Assembly: GCA_001566295.1 (NCBI GenBank)
Contig: KQ964247.1
Coordinates: forward strand, 1,178,001 to 1,242,000
Direction of reading: 5' to 3'
DNA length: 64,000 bases
Source of the DNA: Microdochium bolleyi
Taxonomy: Eukaryota; Ascomycota; Sordariomycetes; Xylariales; Microdochiaceae
Positions 12,701-23,953 of the stretch are shown piece after piece; position 1 is the first letter of the stretch, and the number at the start of each line of letters is the position of its first letter. The notes under the pieces were generated by a model, which did not search any database, was not told the DNA's origin, and saw only the letters and a program-made list of their open reading frames with translations. The position numbers were made by a program, and so were the translations under genes.

Positions 12701-15700
12701 TCCGGTCCGTCTTTCAACCCTGGCGCAACCGCGTTCAACCCCGGAGCCGCCGCTTTCACACCGACGGGCTCATTCGCGCCTTCGGTCTCGAGCCACACGG
12801 CATCTGGCACGGATGGTCACAGGACACGACCTAACTCCATCTTTGGTAACATCAACCTCAACCTTTCGGATGCTGCGCAGTCGACCAGGTCTAAGGCTGT
12901 TCCAATCGTTCGTCCGTCAAGCAGACGCTCCAAGTCTCCAACTCCAGCGAGATCTAGCGCACCCGACATTGTTGATGACCGAAATGGAAGGCCCATCGAT
13001 ACAAGCCGACTCAAAAAGACATTTAGGAACGACAACAACGACGGAGATGACGTTCCTATGTTCGCCGAGCCAACTCCTGAGCCTGAAGTGGCGCCCTTGG
13101 CCGTGCCACAAGAGGCATCCGAGTCAGAGGGAGAGGTGGAGCCTCGAGCCTCCATCGAAGAAGACCAGCCTGACAGAGCTGACTTGGCCGCTGAGGACAA
13201 GATGGAGGAGGATGAGGCTGGACAGATGGCGGACACGACGCTTGCGTCCACGGTGCTCTCGGAGTCTACAGACGGCAAGCCGCAGTCAGACGCCAACGAT
13301 ACCAAGGCGACAAGCCCTTCCGCAACCCCTGATCTGGAGAAGTCGACCTGGACGCCCTTCGAGTTCCGCAACGAGCGTGATATCCAGGACTTCAATAGTG
13401 CTCGCCCGTTCGGTGATTCGGACTCGTTCAGCGCCTCTCACGAGAAGAATCTCTCAGCTACTGCTCAGCCGTTCGTACCTGGTGGTTTCATGTTTGGAGC
13501 TTCGCAAGACGTGGAAGCAACTTTCGATCCTCTCTTGAAGACTCAAGCCTCGCAGTCCGCTCAGGGTGGCGATAGTGCATCCGAGGATTACATCCAGGAC
13601 GCTTTTGGTGTCTCTGAGGATGACCGTGCTGGCTCGCCCACACCCGGTCCAGACTACTTTGACAAAGCGGAGCGTACTCCTTCTCCGGTGCAGAAGAGAG
13701 CATCATCGATTGGTCTCTCGGCGTCGCGGTTTGCTTCACCTCCTCCTGCGCCAGCCGCCAAGGGCCTGGGTGCATCAAGATTTGCAGAGTCTCCTTCCCC
13801 GCCACCTCGGCCTTCTGGATTGGCTGCGTCTCGTTTCGCAGAGGACTCGTCCCCGGCTCCCGAGGAAGCCAACTCGGTGCAGCTTGACACGGAGACTCTG
13901 GAGCGCTTTGAGTCCCTGCCGGTCAGCCCACCTTCGGTTGCCAGTGTTGATGCGGTAGAGCGCGGTTCCGCCCAGACTGAGGACGCCACGTTCGAGGAAA
14001 TTGATGCTGTGATGCAGTTCATGAACGAGAACCCGCTTGTCGGTATCAACCATACCATGGAGCATACGTCTGCTGACCATCATTCACCTCCGCCACTGGC
14101 GCCTCATCTGCCTTTCGGAAGTGATGCGCCAAGCCCGAGCCCCAGGCAGTACCGTGGTTTGCCACAGATTTCTGCGCCCATGCCCTCTGCTGAGCTTGAT
14201 GATCCTTTCATCGACCCTCCTCGCAGTGTTGTTTCCCAGACCTTCGATGGGCACGCGCCAATCCATCACCTCCATGCTGGTGGCAGCGTGCAGGACAGTG
14301 AGTGGGATGATGCTTTCAGCGCAGACGAGCAGGAGAAGCTCGAGCAACGATCGCACTACTTTGACAGCCACGTGGCGGAGCTGGTGGGCACTCTTCTTGC
14401 GAACCGTCTGGTGCCTCTTGAGAAATCCCTGGGACTCATCGAGAACGCCATTGGGCGGGATCGCTCATCACGTCGCACCCGCCGCAGCGTCTCAGCTGAA
14501 GTGCAGGAGAGCGATGCCGACGACGAGGATGATGATATGCCTGCCCGTCGGTCCCTGAGCCCGCGCCGCGACAAGAAGATGGATCAGATCAGAATGGCTG
14601 TGACCGAAGTCTTCAACGCTCAGATGGCCTCGCGAGTGCTTCAGCCAGCTCAACTGGAAGCTACATCCAAGGACGACTCAGAGATCCTGAAGGCGATCGT
14701 CGAGATGAAGCAAAAGATTGCAGATCCCCCGCGATTCGACTTCAAGAGCGACGAGTTCAGGTCAATCATCGAGGACGCTGTCGCAAGCCGCATGCCACCT
14801 CCTGCGCCTACTGTCATCAAGGACGATGACGAAGCCAACACCGCTCTGGCCGAGATGCAAGCCAAGACGCATGACTTGAGTCAACGACTCCGTGATGAGG
14901 AGGAGCGCAACCAACGTGAACGCGCTCGCATCACTGAGCTCGAAGAAAGACTGCGCGCTGAGGAAGAACGCAGAGAGACTGAAGCATCTACGAGGCGTGC
15001 AGCCGAAGACCGTGCAGCTGAGATCCGAAGACAGCTTGATCAAGCCGAAACAAAGATCGAGGTTGAGATCATGAACAGGAGCGTCTATGACCAGAGAGTG
15101 CATGATCTCGAAGATCGTCTGCGCGCTCAGGAAAGGCGCACGGAAGAAGAACTGGCTGGCCGTCGTGAGGCTGAAGACAGGCTTTCTGAGATCCAGCGAC
15201 TCCTCCGCATCTCTTCTGAGGAAGAAGATAGGCTACGTTCTGTACTTGAGGAGCGCAACCAGAAGATGAAGACCATTGAGCAGACCTCTGGCAAGACGAC
15301 CATGCGACTGACCCTACTTGAGGGCGCTCAGAAGAACGCCGAGAAGACTGAGAACGAGCTTAAGCACCGACTCGCCATCACGGAAACCGAGCTTCGTGAC
15401 TCACGACAGGAGGCTCGCCACTGGCGCGCAGAAGCGGAGCAGGAAAGACAATCGTCCATCCGCCACGCTGAAGAGCACGCGCAAGCTGTTACCGAGACCA
15501 AGCACATGCACAAGCTCATTGACACCCTCGGCGTCCAACTCGAGGAGAACGAGAAGATCAGAGACAACTGGCGCCACAAGTTCGTGGCCCTGCAGGACGA
15601 TATGGCTCATGCTGCCCGTGAGATTACTGAAGAGAACTCGCGTCGCGCGAAGGAGAAGCAGAGCATCGTTGCTCGCATGGAGGTCCTGGACGCCAGACTG

Positions 15701-17260
15701 CAGGCTGAGGCGCGCACGCGTGAGCGTCTCGAAGTCGAGGTCGAGCGTCTTGAAGGCGGGGAGCGTGCTGGCATGAGGGCTGTGAGCGAATGCAAGCGCC
15801 TCGAGACACTGCTTTCTGAGCTGCGCAACGAGAATCACAACCTGCACCAAAACGTTCTCCACCTCCAGAGAGAGGCTCAAGAGGCCAGGGACTCTGGCGC
15901 ATCCGAAATCCAGCGCACCCGTGTCGCCCTCCAGGCAGAGATCGACACCGCCAACCACCAGGTCAATGTCGTCCGTGCTGAGCTTGACGATGAGGCCAGC
16001 AGACTGCGCAGCCAGCTCGACCAAGTTAGGCTAGATGCAGACCATGCACGGGCGCATCATGAAATGATGCTCGAAGAGGCACAGACTAGCAAGAAGACCG
16101 ATCTTGATCAGATGCTGGCCAAGCATCAAATGGAGATCGAAGATCTCCAGGCCAAGCACGAGCGACAGATCAACAATGCCGCGGAAGACGCGCAGCAGAC
16201 CGAGCAGAACCTCTTGGAGCGCCTCAGCCTCTCAACCTCGAAGACAGAGCATCTCCAGGACCGCATCTCCCACCTGGAAGAGAAGGTGCAAGTCGCGCAG
16301 GAGGCTGCGCGCGCTGCCGCACAAGCTGCCGCACAAGCCAAGTCTGCCCCTGCTGTTGTTGCTCTTACTCAGCCTGGTCCTGTCGGTCAGACCAAGCAGC
16401 TCGCAGAGGCGATGCAGCTCCCCGAGAAGATTTCTCCACAAGCTCTCAGAGAGTCTATCATGGTACTGCAGGAACAGCTTCAGGCACGTGAGCAGCGCAT
16501 TGAAGAGCTCGAGCACGAGGTCGAGAATCTTGACCCTGAGGCTGCCACCAAGATCTCGAAGAGGGATGACGAAATTACCTGGCTCCGAGAACTGCTTGCT
16601 GTCAGGCAGGGCGACCTGCAGGACATCATCCAAGCCTTGTCGGCCGAGCGCTTTGACCGTGAGGCAGTCAAGGACGCTACCATCCGACTGAAGGCCAATC
16701 TCCAGATGGAGGAGCAGGAGCGCGAACGAGCGATGAACGGAGGGTCAGCAATCAACCTGCCCAGCATTGCGGCGACGTTCCGTGACGCCGCGACACCCCG
16801 CATGGCTCAAGCAGTTGGTCCCTTGGCGGCAGCTTGGGGAAGCTGGCGGAAGGCTAGCCAGCAGCAGCCGTCTCGCAATAACAGCTTTACTGCGACTCGT
16901 CCCAGCAACGCAGCCGCACGCAATGCGACGCCATCAAAATCTCGCTCGGATTCTCAGAGTAGCCTGCTCTCCGGGCTGATGACACCTCCTGCTTCTAACG
17001 TCCGCCAGACGCCACCGGCACCCGATGCGCAGCCCACAGCCTTCGGCAACACCGGACGACGTCTCACTGCGGAGCAGTTTGCCAGCCGTACTCGCGGCCC
17101 TTCGATGACCTCCAGACAGGCGGAGAAGATGCCGATGGCTGGCACTCCACCTCCTCGGGGTCATGGTCCGCCAGTCACGCCGCCCATGATGCAGTCTACC
17201 ACGTATGATCAGGATGCGCAAGTGGAAGACTTTGACGACGCAGCATTCTTTGACGACTAG
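9710..17260 (+). CDS. Very large disordered and coiled-coil scaffold protein, 2494 aa
   Basis: Two exons, 9710-11042 and 11109-17260, joined across a 66-nt intron; GAT G|CC TGG keeps the frame. Residues 1-340 are acidic and disordered. Residues 344-407 form a compact basic block (KKKVPWRGKNIMVLLPRDEERG) that looks like the conserved core. Residues ~445-1650 are low complexity. They include a FxPGAPxF-type repeat patch (894-943, weaker copies 977-1006) and three GLxASRFA motifs (1312-1359). Residues ~1686-2262 are a long Glu/Arg/Gln heptad-rich coiled coil. The tail is disordered and ends in DDAAFFDD. I recognise this as a type of large Pezizomycotina protein without an assigned function. A cytoskeletal, septal or vesicle-tether scaffold is plausible from the architecture but unproven. 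No catalytic motif was seen. Confidence 0.85.
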
Positions 17261-18322
17261 GTGGCGCTTTATCACCATTCTTTTTCACGCCGCCATGACG
17301 AACAAAGGCACCACGGCCAAGGAGACGGAACAACAATCACAAGCATCACAGTACATAAAATTGGGCAACATTCATTTTTCCATATCACCTGCGAGCGTGC
17401 GATCACGAAGCCTAGATTGATACCCCTGCGACATACTTGCACAACATATACGGCGCTCATCTTTTCACGCCATAGTCGCATGCCAAGAGGCGCTGGCATT
17501 GGCATTAATTCCACACAACAGAATGAAGCAATCACAAAAATATCTTTCTTTTGTCAACCATTTATTTCCCGTATCTACTTCATAACGCCACCATCCACTA
17601 CTTCGTCTAGAAGCACGAAGAGTTCTCTAGACACTAGTGGTGTTTTGGAGTCATAGTCTCTCATTGTTTAGCAGTTTATATATCACATAATGATAACAGC
17701 ATTGTACCACTGGCATTGAGGGGAAGAACTCGTCTCAGTTTGAACATGTGTGTGTGTGTGTGAACGATCAACTAGTTGCGACTGCTCGTGGCCTGTCTGT
17801 CCCACTGCAGGTCAAGCAGACACATGGTCTGCGACTCTGCCATGTTGGAGTCTTTTTGCTTGACGACACGTACGACCCTGTCGTCGTGCCATCAAAGGCG
17901 TTGACAGCACACTTCAGGCTCAGCCTGGGCATGTTAATCGTTTCGCGTGTCCTTCGTCTCGTACAGAGAGATGCGGGAAGGGAGAAATAGCCGCAAGTCT
18001 GGTTAGTTGGTGTTGTGCATGTTTGTTTTCTTTGTCTTTACGCTTCCACAAGGCATTGGATTCGGCAGGGAGATGTTGCATGAGAGATGAATGAGTGATT
18101 GATGTTGGAATTCCAAAAAGCAAACGCCGAGCTAATGTCTGTATGTATGGATGCATGTACATGCTGCTTGATCTTGTGTCATGATGGGTCCGGAACCATT
18201 AAATGTGCACAATGTAATTATGCATGTCGTTTGCCCCGGTGTGCCCTTTCCCTCTTTCCTCATTAAGAAGAGTCCCGACGAGCACGGAAGTTCCTCGAAA
18301 CGTATCAGGTCGGACGTCTTTT
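17261..18322. other. Convergent 3' intergenic region
   Basis: Lies between the stops of the giant gene and the cerato-platanin gene. It is A/T-richer than its neighbours and has a short (TG)n run at about 17749-17762. No gene is supportable. Confidence 0.55.
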
Positions 18323-18834
18323 TTAAAGACCGCAGGCCGAGATGGCGACCTGCCTGCTGCCGGCGTCGATGCGGCCGACCGCGACGCCCTGGCCGCCGGT
18401 CAGCGCGTCGAGAGCGGAGAGCTCAATGTTGAAGCCGGCGCCGGCGTGGTCGATGGCGAGGACGTTGATGGTCCGGCCCTGGTAGCTCAACTCCCAGCAG
18501 GTGCCGCACTGTGATTTTGTGTTTGTGTTAGAAACTGGGGCCAGAAGAAGAAGAAGAAGAAGAAGAAGAGGGTTGTCATTAGTGTGGGGGAGGAAAGCTT
18601 TACCTGAGCAGAGTTCCAGCCGGCGATGACATCGGCGCCGCCGATGTACTGGGACCGGATCTGGCCCTGTGTCTGCCAGCCGTACTTTGTGATGAGGCCG
18701 TTGGGGCCGTCGGAGCAGGAGACGACGTTGAGGGAGCGGCCGGCGTCGTCGTAGCCGGTGTCGTAGGAAACGGTGACGGCCGAGGCCGAGGCGGCGAAGA
18801 GGGAGAGGGCAGAGAGGATGGTGGAGAACTGCAT
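18323..18834 (-). CDS. Cerato-platanin family secreted protein, 138 aa
   Basis: Exons (minus) 18604-18834 and 18323-18508; a 95-nt intron carries a (TTC)n pyrimidine tract. The start is the ATG just before a signal peptide (residues 1-19, ASASA cleavage); an upstream in-frame ATG would add a His/Ser/Thr-rich leader typical of 5' UTR. The mature protein begins VTVSYDTGYD and carries the family's GGADVIAGWNS and CGTCWEL blocks. It has the four expected cysteines (40, 78, 81, 136) for two disulfides and ends in ISACGL, a full-length family member. Cerato-platanins are small, non-catalytic, double-psi beta-barrel proteins, secreted or wall-associated. They bind chitin oligomers, act on surfaces, and in plant-associated fungi can trigger plant defence. 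Whether this one does cannot be read from sequence. Confidence 0.95.
18543..18570. repeat. (AGA)n microsatellite inside the cerato-platanin intron
   Basis: Nine uninterrupted AGA units on the plus strand, read as a (TTC)n polypyrimidine tract in the intron of the minus-strand gene. It lies upstream of the branch region and 3' splice site. Confidence 0.9.
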
Positions 18835-20873
18835 GTTGGCGGTTGTTGTTTGGTGTTGGTAACCTTGCCGGCTGTTGTGATGAGGATGAGTGTAGAGTAG
18901 TGGAGTGGTAGAGCTGTGATGGTGGTGATGGTCTTCTAGTTCACCCACTGGCGGCGGCGGCTGCCGTCTTTATACACAGAACCTCAGATGTGTGTTGTTG
19001 TTTCTCCATCTTTCCAGAAGTAGCACAGTCACCTAGACGGCTGTCAAGTTGACGGGCCTCCCTTGCTCAGTGTCGTCATGTGGTTGTGGAGTTGAGGCCC
19101 GAGCAGGGTCTTTTCCAGGCCTGGCAGGGGCAGCTGAGGGGTCAATACGAGCACAAGGCGGTGATGGCCAGCGTGAGCTGCGAGAGCTGCTTGAGCTTGC
19201 CCGTGGTGCCATGGAGAAACGCCCCCATCGTCATGCAGTGGGGAGTGCTGTCGAGTGCTGATCGCCTCGTATTGCACCCCGACTCGTTTCGGGGTCCACC
19301 CCAGAGCCAACGAGATCCCTGCTCGGCACTTGCGAGCCGCATACCGGTCCGCCTATTGCCAGGATCTGGGGTTGTCGATGCATTGCTGCTCGAGATGGCC
19401 AGTGCCGGATCTTACGTATTTTCTCGATCAACAATAGCCGCAGGCGCAGCAAGCGAGCCGAGGTCGATGGGTTCGGAGTATTACTCCGCACCCCAAGTGA
19501 CTTGGCCGCCTTGCGGTCGTGGATTTCTGCGCAGAGCCACGGGAGTGCCAGAAATAGCTCTCTCCTCGTGCCCCAAAGGCGGGTGTGGCGTCGGTTCGTT
19601 TTCTCACTAGCCTACCGCTTGGGCCGAAGGCTCCGGGCCACGATAGCTCCCAGCCATCGCCGGATTCCCATAGAGACAGCCAAGGCGATCGGGTGAGGAA
19701 CTCTCGGCGTCACGTCTGCAGCATGGCTGTGCCAGCAATTGACCGTGACACGAAGACATTGGTCGTTCGCAGTACTGCGTAGAGCATAGTGGCCTGCCTT
19801 CACGTAGCTGGATCCACCATCACGAGAAGCCTACCTTAGCTTTACCCTTGCACAGGGAACCTTATCCTGTGCAGCACCATCCCTGGCCGCTCCTGCTGCT
19901 TTTTTGTGGTAGGTTCGTAGGTACCACTTGTGGGCTCCACGGAAGGCCCGCAGTGGATGTAACATTGATGCCGGGAGGCTTGCGTTCGCTGCAGGTGTGC
20001 TCGTGCTCTCAAAGCAAGGTCAAATGGCCATGACCCCAACAACAGCCTGGGACCTTGTTTCTTTGCGGGCTTGACTCGCGCACTTGAGGTCTTCTCGATA
20101 GTAGGCTCCGGCGACGCACTTCAGCCAGGAGCACGGCGGTTGCGCAATCAACTTGGAACCGCGTGCATGAGTGCGCGTTGTGTGGCAGCACAGTCGGTGT
20201 ATGCCTACAAGCCTTAAATAATGTAGGTAGCGAGTGTGGCGGACCACTGGGCCAAACTCCAAGAGTACTTTTCCGGCACAGCCAGACTCCGTGCCACGGA
20301 ATTTCTGAGAGTGCCAGAAGTCTATTCACTGCACCGCAGGCCGGGGATACGCGCAGTCGTCCACGTTGTAAGCTGACGACCCAAACGAAAACCCATGTTT
20401 GGGTCTATGTGATGTCTGTGGACAGTCAAGACACTATAAAGTACCAGGGTTCTCGCCCAAGGTGCAATCAAAGTCCGCTCCGCAGTGCAGACATACACCC
20501 TCGATGAGAGTACCCAGCAAGTTCTTGGAGGACCACATGAGCTCCGCACGGTTCGCTGCCGAGGGCGAGTGACACTCCCTATCCTAGCCTTGCCCGACCT
20601 GATGTTTAGGCTGTAAGACGCTGGATCACCAGAAAACCAAGTCTTCCGTCAACTACATGATAGCAACTCGACGAGCAAACATCGCAGCTTCAAGCCAGCC
20701 TCTTGAAGTTGCCAGCTGTGGTACGACATGATGCTTGGTGCCACTCCTCACCTGGCGTTGTCCGGCGTTGTCCGGTGTGAGGAATGGCGTGAGCCTCGAC
20801 GACGCCAGTTCGCATCGCACGACACTAGTCTGCTGACAAGCGGAACACACCGCAACATCAGCGGGAGATGGCA
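18835..20873. other. Intergenic: cerato-platanin promoter and 3' side of the regulator gene
   Basis: About 2 kb. The first 150 nt hold the 5' leader and TATA-like element of the cerato-platanin gene. No other gene is supportable; open frames here are short and motif-free. Confidence 0.5.
18968..18974 (-). promoter_or_regulatory. TATA box of the cerato-platanin gene
   Basis: The minus strand reads GTATAAAGACG, with TATAAAG about 134 nt upstream of the start codon. This is a plausible TATA element for a strongly expressed secreted-protein gene. Confidence 0.5.
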
Positions 20874-22492
20874 TCATTCGCCCGAGGAGGACTCCACGGT
20901 GGTTGTTTGTGCCTTGTTTCTGAGTGCCATGGCTTGTCGTGGTGCCCATTTCTCGAGCACGTCGACACTCGTGGCGTCCGTGTAGTGCGGCTCAGCGTCG
21001 TCGGGTATCATTCGCAGCGTGCCACCTTGCATGGACATGACCTTGTCTGCCCATCGCATCAATCGCTTGACGAGTGGTGGGAAATCGAGCGCGTTCATGC
21101 CTCCTCGCATCCTGCACAAGAGTTCCTGGTTAGCTGGGGTTTGAATAACTGCCAGGCTAACCCGGCTTAGGTTATTGCTCACAGTATCATCCGCGCCTGC
21201 GCCGGGCGATGTAGAGTGTGTGCTGCTACTTTGTCTCCGTATAAGCTCTCGTTCAACGCTATGCGGCCAATGGCAAGAATCAGTGCATCCGAAGTCGCGC
21301 GGGCGGGATCCACGAGGGCTTCATTGATTGCTTCAATCGCGCGAGCCTGTAGCCACAGCTTGAGTTGTGGCTCCGCAACGTCGAGAGCGATCATGTCACC
21401 GATGGCGAAAAGAAGCCGCACGTAGTACAGGGCGGGCTCAGCGAAGGCGTGCTGCGTCATGAAGTGTTCCCACTGCAGACCTTGCTCGTTGGTAATCTTC
21501 AACGTGGGCCAAGCCCGTGGGGCAAACACGGTGAGCACTAATGTACTGAAATTAGTTTGGGATGACCAGGCCAACGGACGAGCGACATGAACTTTGGGGC
21601 ACTGACTGTGATGTAAGACGCCGTCGTACCACGATCTGTGCTTGACTGGACAGCAGTTGAAGGGGTCGAGATTGTTGCAGTAGACACGGCATGGTGCCGG
21701 GGAGCGCGCATTCACTTGATGACGCTTCCGAGCACGGGCGTCTCCGCCATTAGCTCGGTTCCGCTGCGCGATGGCGTTCTGATGCTCGATTATGTCCTGG
21801 ATGGAGGGGATCCTAGGACTTGTGGTGAGTTGTGCCTGGCCCGGAAGCGGCCACCCAATGGTGTGCCTGAAGGACTCTCGCAGCCTGCCTGGGCCCTGAT
21901 CTGTTGTTGAGCCGAGCACAGCGGCCCGGGGTACAATGGCTGGCTGAGTGACATGCTCCTCGGCACCTGTGATGTGACTGTGCCTGCGCTTGGAGGTCCG
22001 TGGCACGGGCTGCAGATCGGAGGCCGCGGCGCTGCTCGGGACGCGGCCATGCGAGGTGGTGGGTGGTGTCGTCGTGGTCGACGACAAGGGCGTGGGCGTG
22101 GGCGTAAGTGCCGAGGATGATGATGACGAGCAAGAGGCCAGATCGTTCGGGCGGGAGGACAGCGGGAGGGAGAAGGCAGGCACGCCCTCCCAGGTGACTG
22201 CCACGGGAGCGTCGCGGCCAGCCCTTACCGTGCCAGTCCTTGGCCGCTTCGGCGCGGGGTTGGCGGTTGCAATCTCGCTCTTGATGTCTCTCCATGACTT
22301 GAGCGCCGCAGCCTGCCGCACGCGCTTCTTGGTCGCCGCCGACTTGGCGTCCCTCGGGTTCGTCGACACGAGGAATGTCAGGCCCGGCGCGCCTGCCTTG
22401 GCCGCGTTGTCGCCGTCGTCGTCAGGCTTGTCAGCGGCAGCAGCCATCACAGTTGGTGGGAGTGCAGCGTAGCTCGTGTGTCGGCGGGTCAT
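20874..22492 (-). CDS. Fungal_trans_2 (DUF3468)-like regulator without zinc cluster, 492 aa
   Basis: Three exons (minus): 21607-22492, 21183-21537, 20874-21111; introns 69 and 71 nt. The first intron contains no in-frame stop, so an unspliced frame is also open. Splicing is preferred because it joins WYDGVLHH to MLTVFAPRAWP. Splicing the second restores MRGGMNALDF, the block that normally follows the helical domain in this family. The N-terminus has FLVSTNPRDAKSAATKKRVRQ, resembling the short F-V-x-P-x-D...R-x-x-VR motif found in many of these proteins, then a disordered Ser/Thr/Pro stretch. The helical region (~280-450) resembles the fungal-specific transcription-factor domain Fungal_trans_2. 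No Zn2Cys6 cluster is visible, so direct DNA binding is doubtful. Nuclear regulator is inference. An in-frame ATG at 22447 is an alternative start. Confidence 0.75.
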
Positions 22493-23232
22493 GGAAGTCG
22501 CATCTTGGGATGCCTATTGTCCTGGCGTGCGGAATTGACTATGGCCCTAGGGTACACACTCGTCGTCATCGGGAAAAAGCACGCGTCGTTGGATGCACCA
22601 CTGCGGCTGATCTTACCAGATCTCTGCCGATCCGGATCGTGCGCTTCCCGACAACCGTGCAGCAAGCTAACTCGTGCGTGGGGCGTTCAACCGCCGAGTC
22701 TGCTCGGAGCTTAAGACAAGCAAGCGGAAGTCATCAGAATTGCACTGTTGTCGGGCATCTTGCTGCTTCTTCCTGCCCATGCTTGGACGACGGAAGCACA
22801 GCACTGTCATGTCGGACCTTGCATGGTACGGGGCTCTTGGGCAGCCAATTCAATGCTTCCTTCTCCTCGACGGCATGCCCGAGCTGGGCTGACCCCTGCC
22901 AAGGGCGATCGTGCCAGCAGGGGCGGCTCCACAGGTCACCAAGCATGTTTCCAGGGTCCATGCTGTGGAGAGGGCATGCTTTCTCAAAGTCAAACAAACT
23001 ACTTGATGAACTGGAATCACAACTGGATCACAACGCCTGGCCAAAGCCGACTTCCCGCCCGAAGCTTGGTCCCAGCAAAAACAAACTCGGTGGCACCATC
23101 CCATGGGAGCCTGCGTGGACAACTCATCAACATCTCTGGACGAAGAACGCCAAAGCCCAATCACTATATCCCCGCTCAAGTAAGACTCCAAAAGCACTCC
23201 GATGACAACCCAGATGACATACTCTGCCGTTC
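22493..23232. other. Intergenic, tandem minus-strand genes
   Basis: Promoter of the regulator gene and 3' region of the next gene. Nothing else recognisable. Confidence 0.5.
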
Positions 23233-23953
23233 CTAGTGCAGCTCAGACGAGTACGCCTGCACGTGGTCAGGCGTATCGTATTTCAGGGGCGGCGTGCCCT
23301 GCTGCGGGTGCTGCTGGTACGGGTGCTGGTAGACGCCGCCAGAGGGGTTGTACCCCATCGGCTCAAAGCGCTGCTGCTGAGGCTGCGGGCTCGCGCCGTA
23401 GAACGCCGCGCCGTGCTCGACATGGTTGTAGCTGCTGCCGTTGAGCATGCCACTCTTGGCCTCGCCCGCGGGGCCGTTGTCGGCGCCGCAGCAGCCTCCC
23501 TTCTTAAACACCCAGATCCAGAACCACAGGCCGCTCGCGATGCAGAATGCCTTCCAAAAGACATGTCCGGTGCGGAATTTCAAGCCCTGATGTTTCCGCT
23601 TACGTTCTGTCGAGGGAGCCAGTGTCAGCGGTTTGGCCCCAGGTCCCCATGGGCAGGCGCAAGATGGGTGGTGGTCATACCTTTGACAAAGTACACGATG
23701 AATGCGATCGCGTAGATGAGGAAGAACCATGCAAGCCAGACGATCAGGATAATGATATACCACGCCATGACTGCGTAATGAGCCGTCAGCATGAGGCCCA
23801 ACGGGTGACAGGATCGATCCTGCGGGAAACGAGCTGACGACGTGACTGACCATAAGCGGCGGCATCAAGTCTGGTATCGTTGCCGTCCGAATCGGACCAT
23901 GTCGCCCTCTCCACCAGCGCGGCGGCAATGTACTCGACGGGCGATGGCACCAT
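23233..23953 (-). CDS. Small two-transmembrane protein with Pro/Gln/Tyr-rich tail, ~188 aa
   Basis: Three exons (minus): 23851-23953, 23681-23770, 23233-23606; introns 80 and 74 nt, frame kept. One hydrophobic segment at ~36-62 (MAWYIIILIVWLAWFFLIYA onward) is followed by a strongly basic ERKRKH loop, a second segment at ~79-95 (WKAFCIASGLWFWIWVF), then KKGGCCG. The cysteines in that motif are possible palmitoylation sites. The tail is rich in Gln, Pro, Tyr and Gly. The start is uncertain: the same frame is open up to an ATG at 24085, and the Met that opens exon 2 (23768) would give a 153-residue protein beginning directly with a signal anchor, which is quite plausible. I do not recognise the family; it is a fungal membrane protein of unknown function. 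Confidence 0.65.

Noticed and set aside
11682..13538. 618-codon open frame on the plus strand
   Set aside because: It is the +1 shadow of the giant gene. Its composition (Arg/Ser/Leu-rich) is that of a shifted frame, and the true frame runs unbroken through it.
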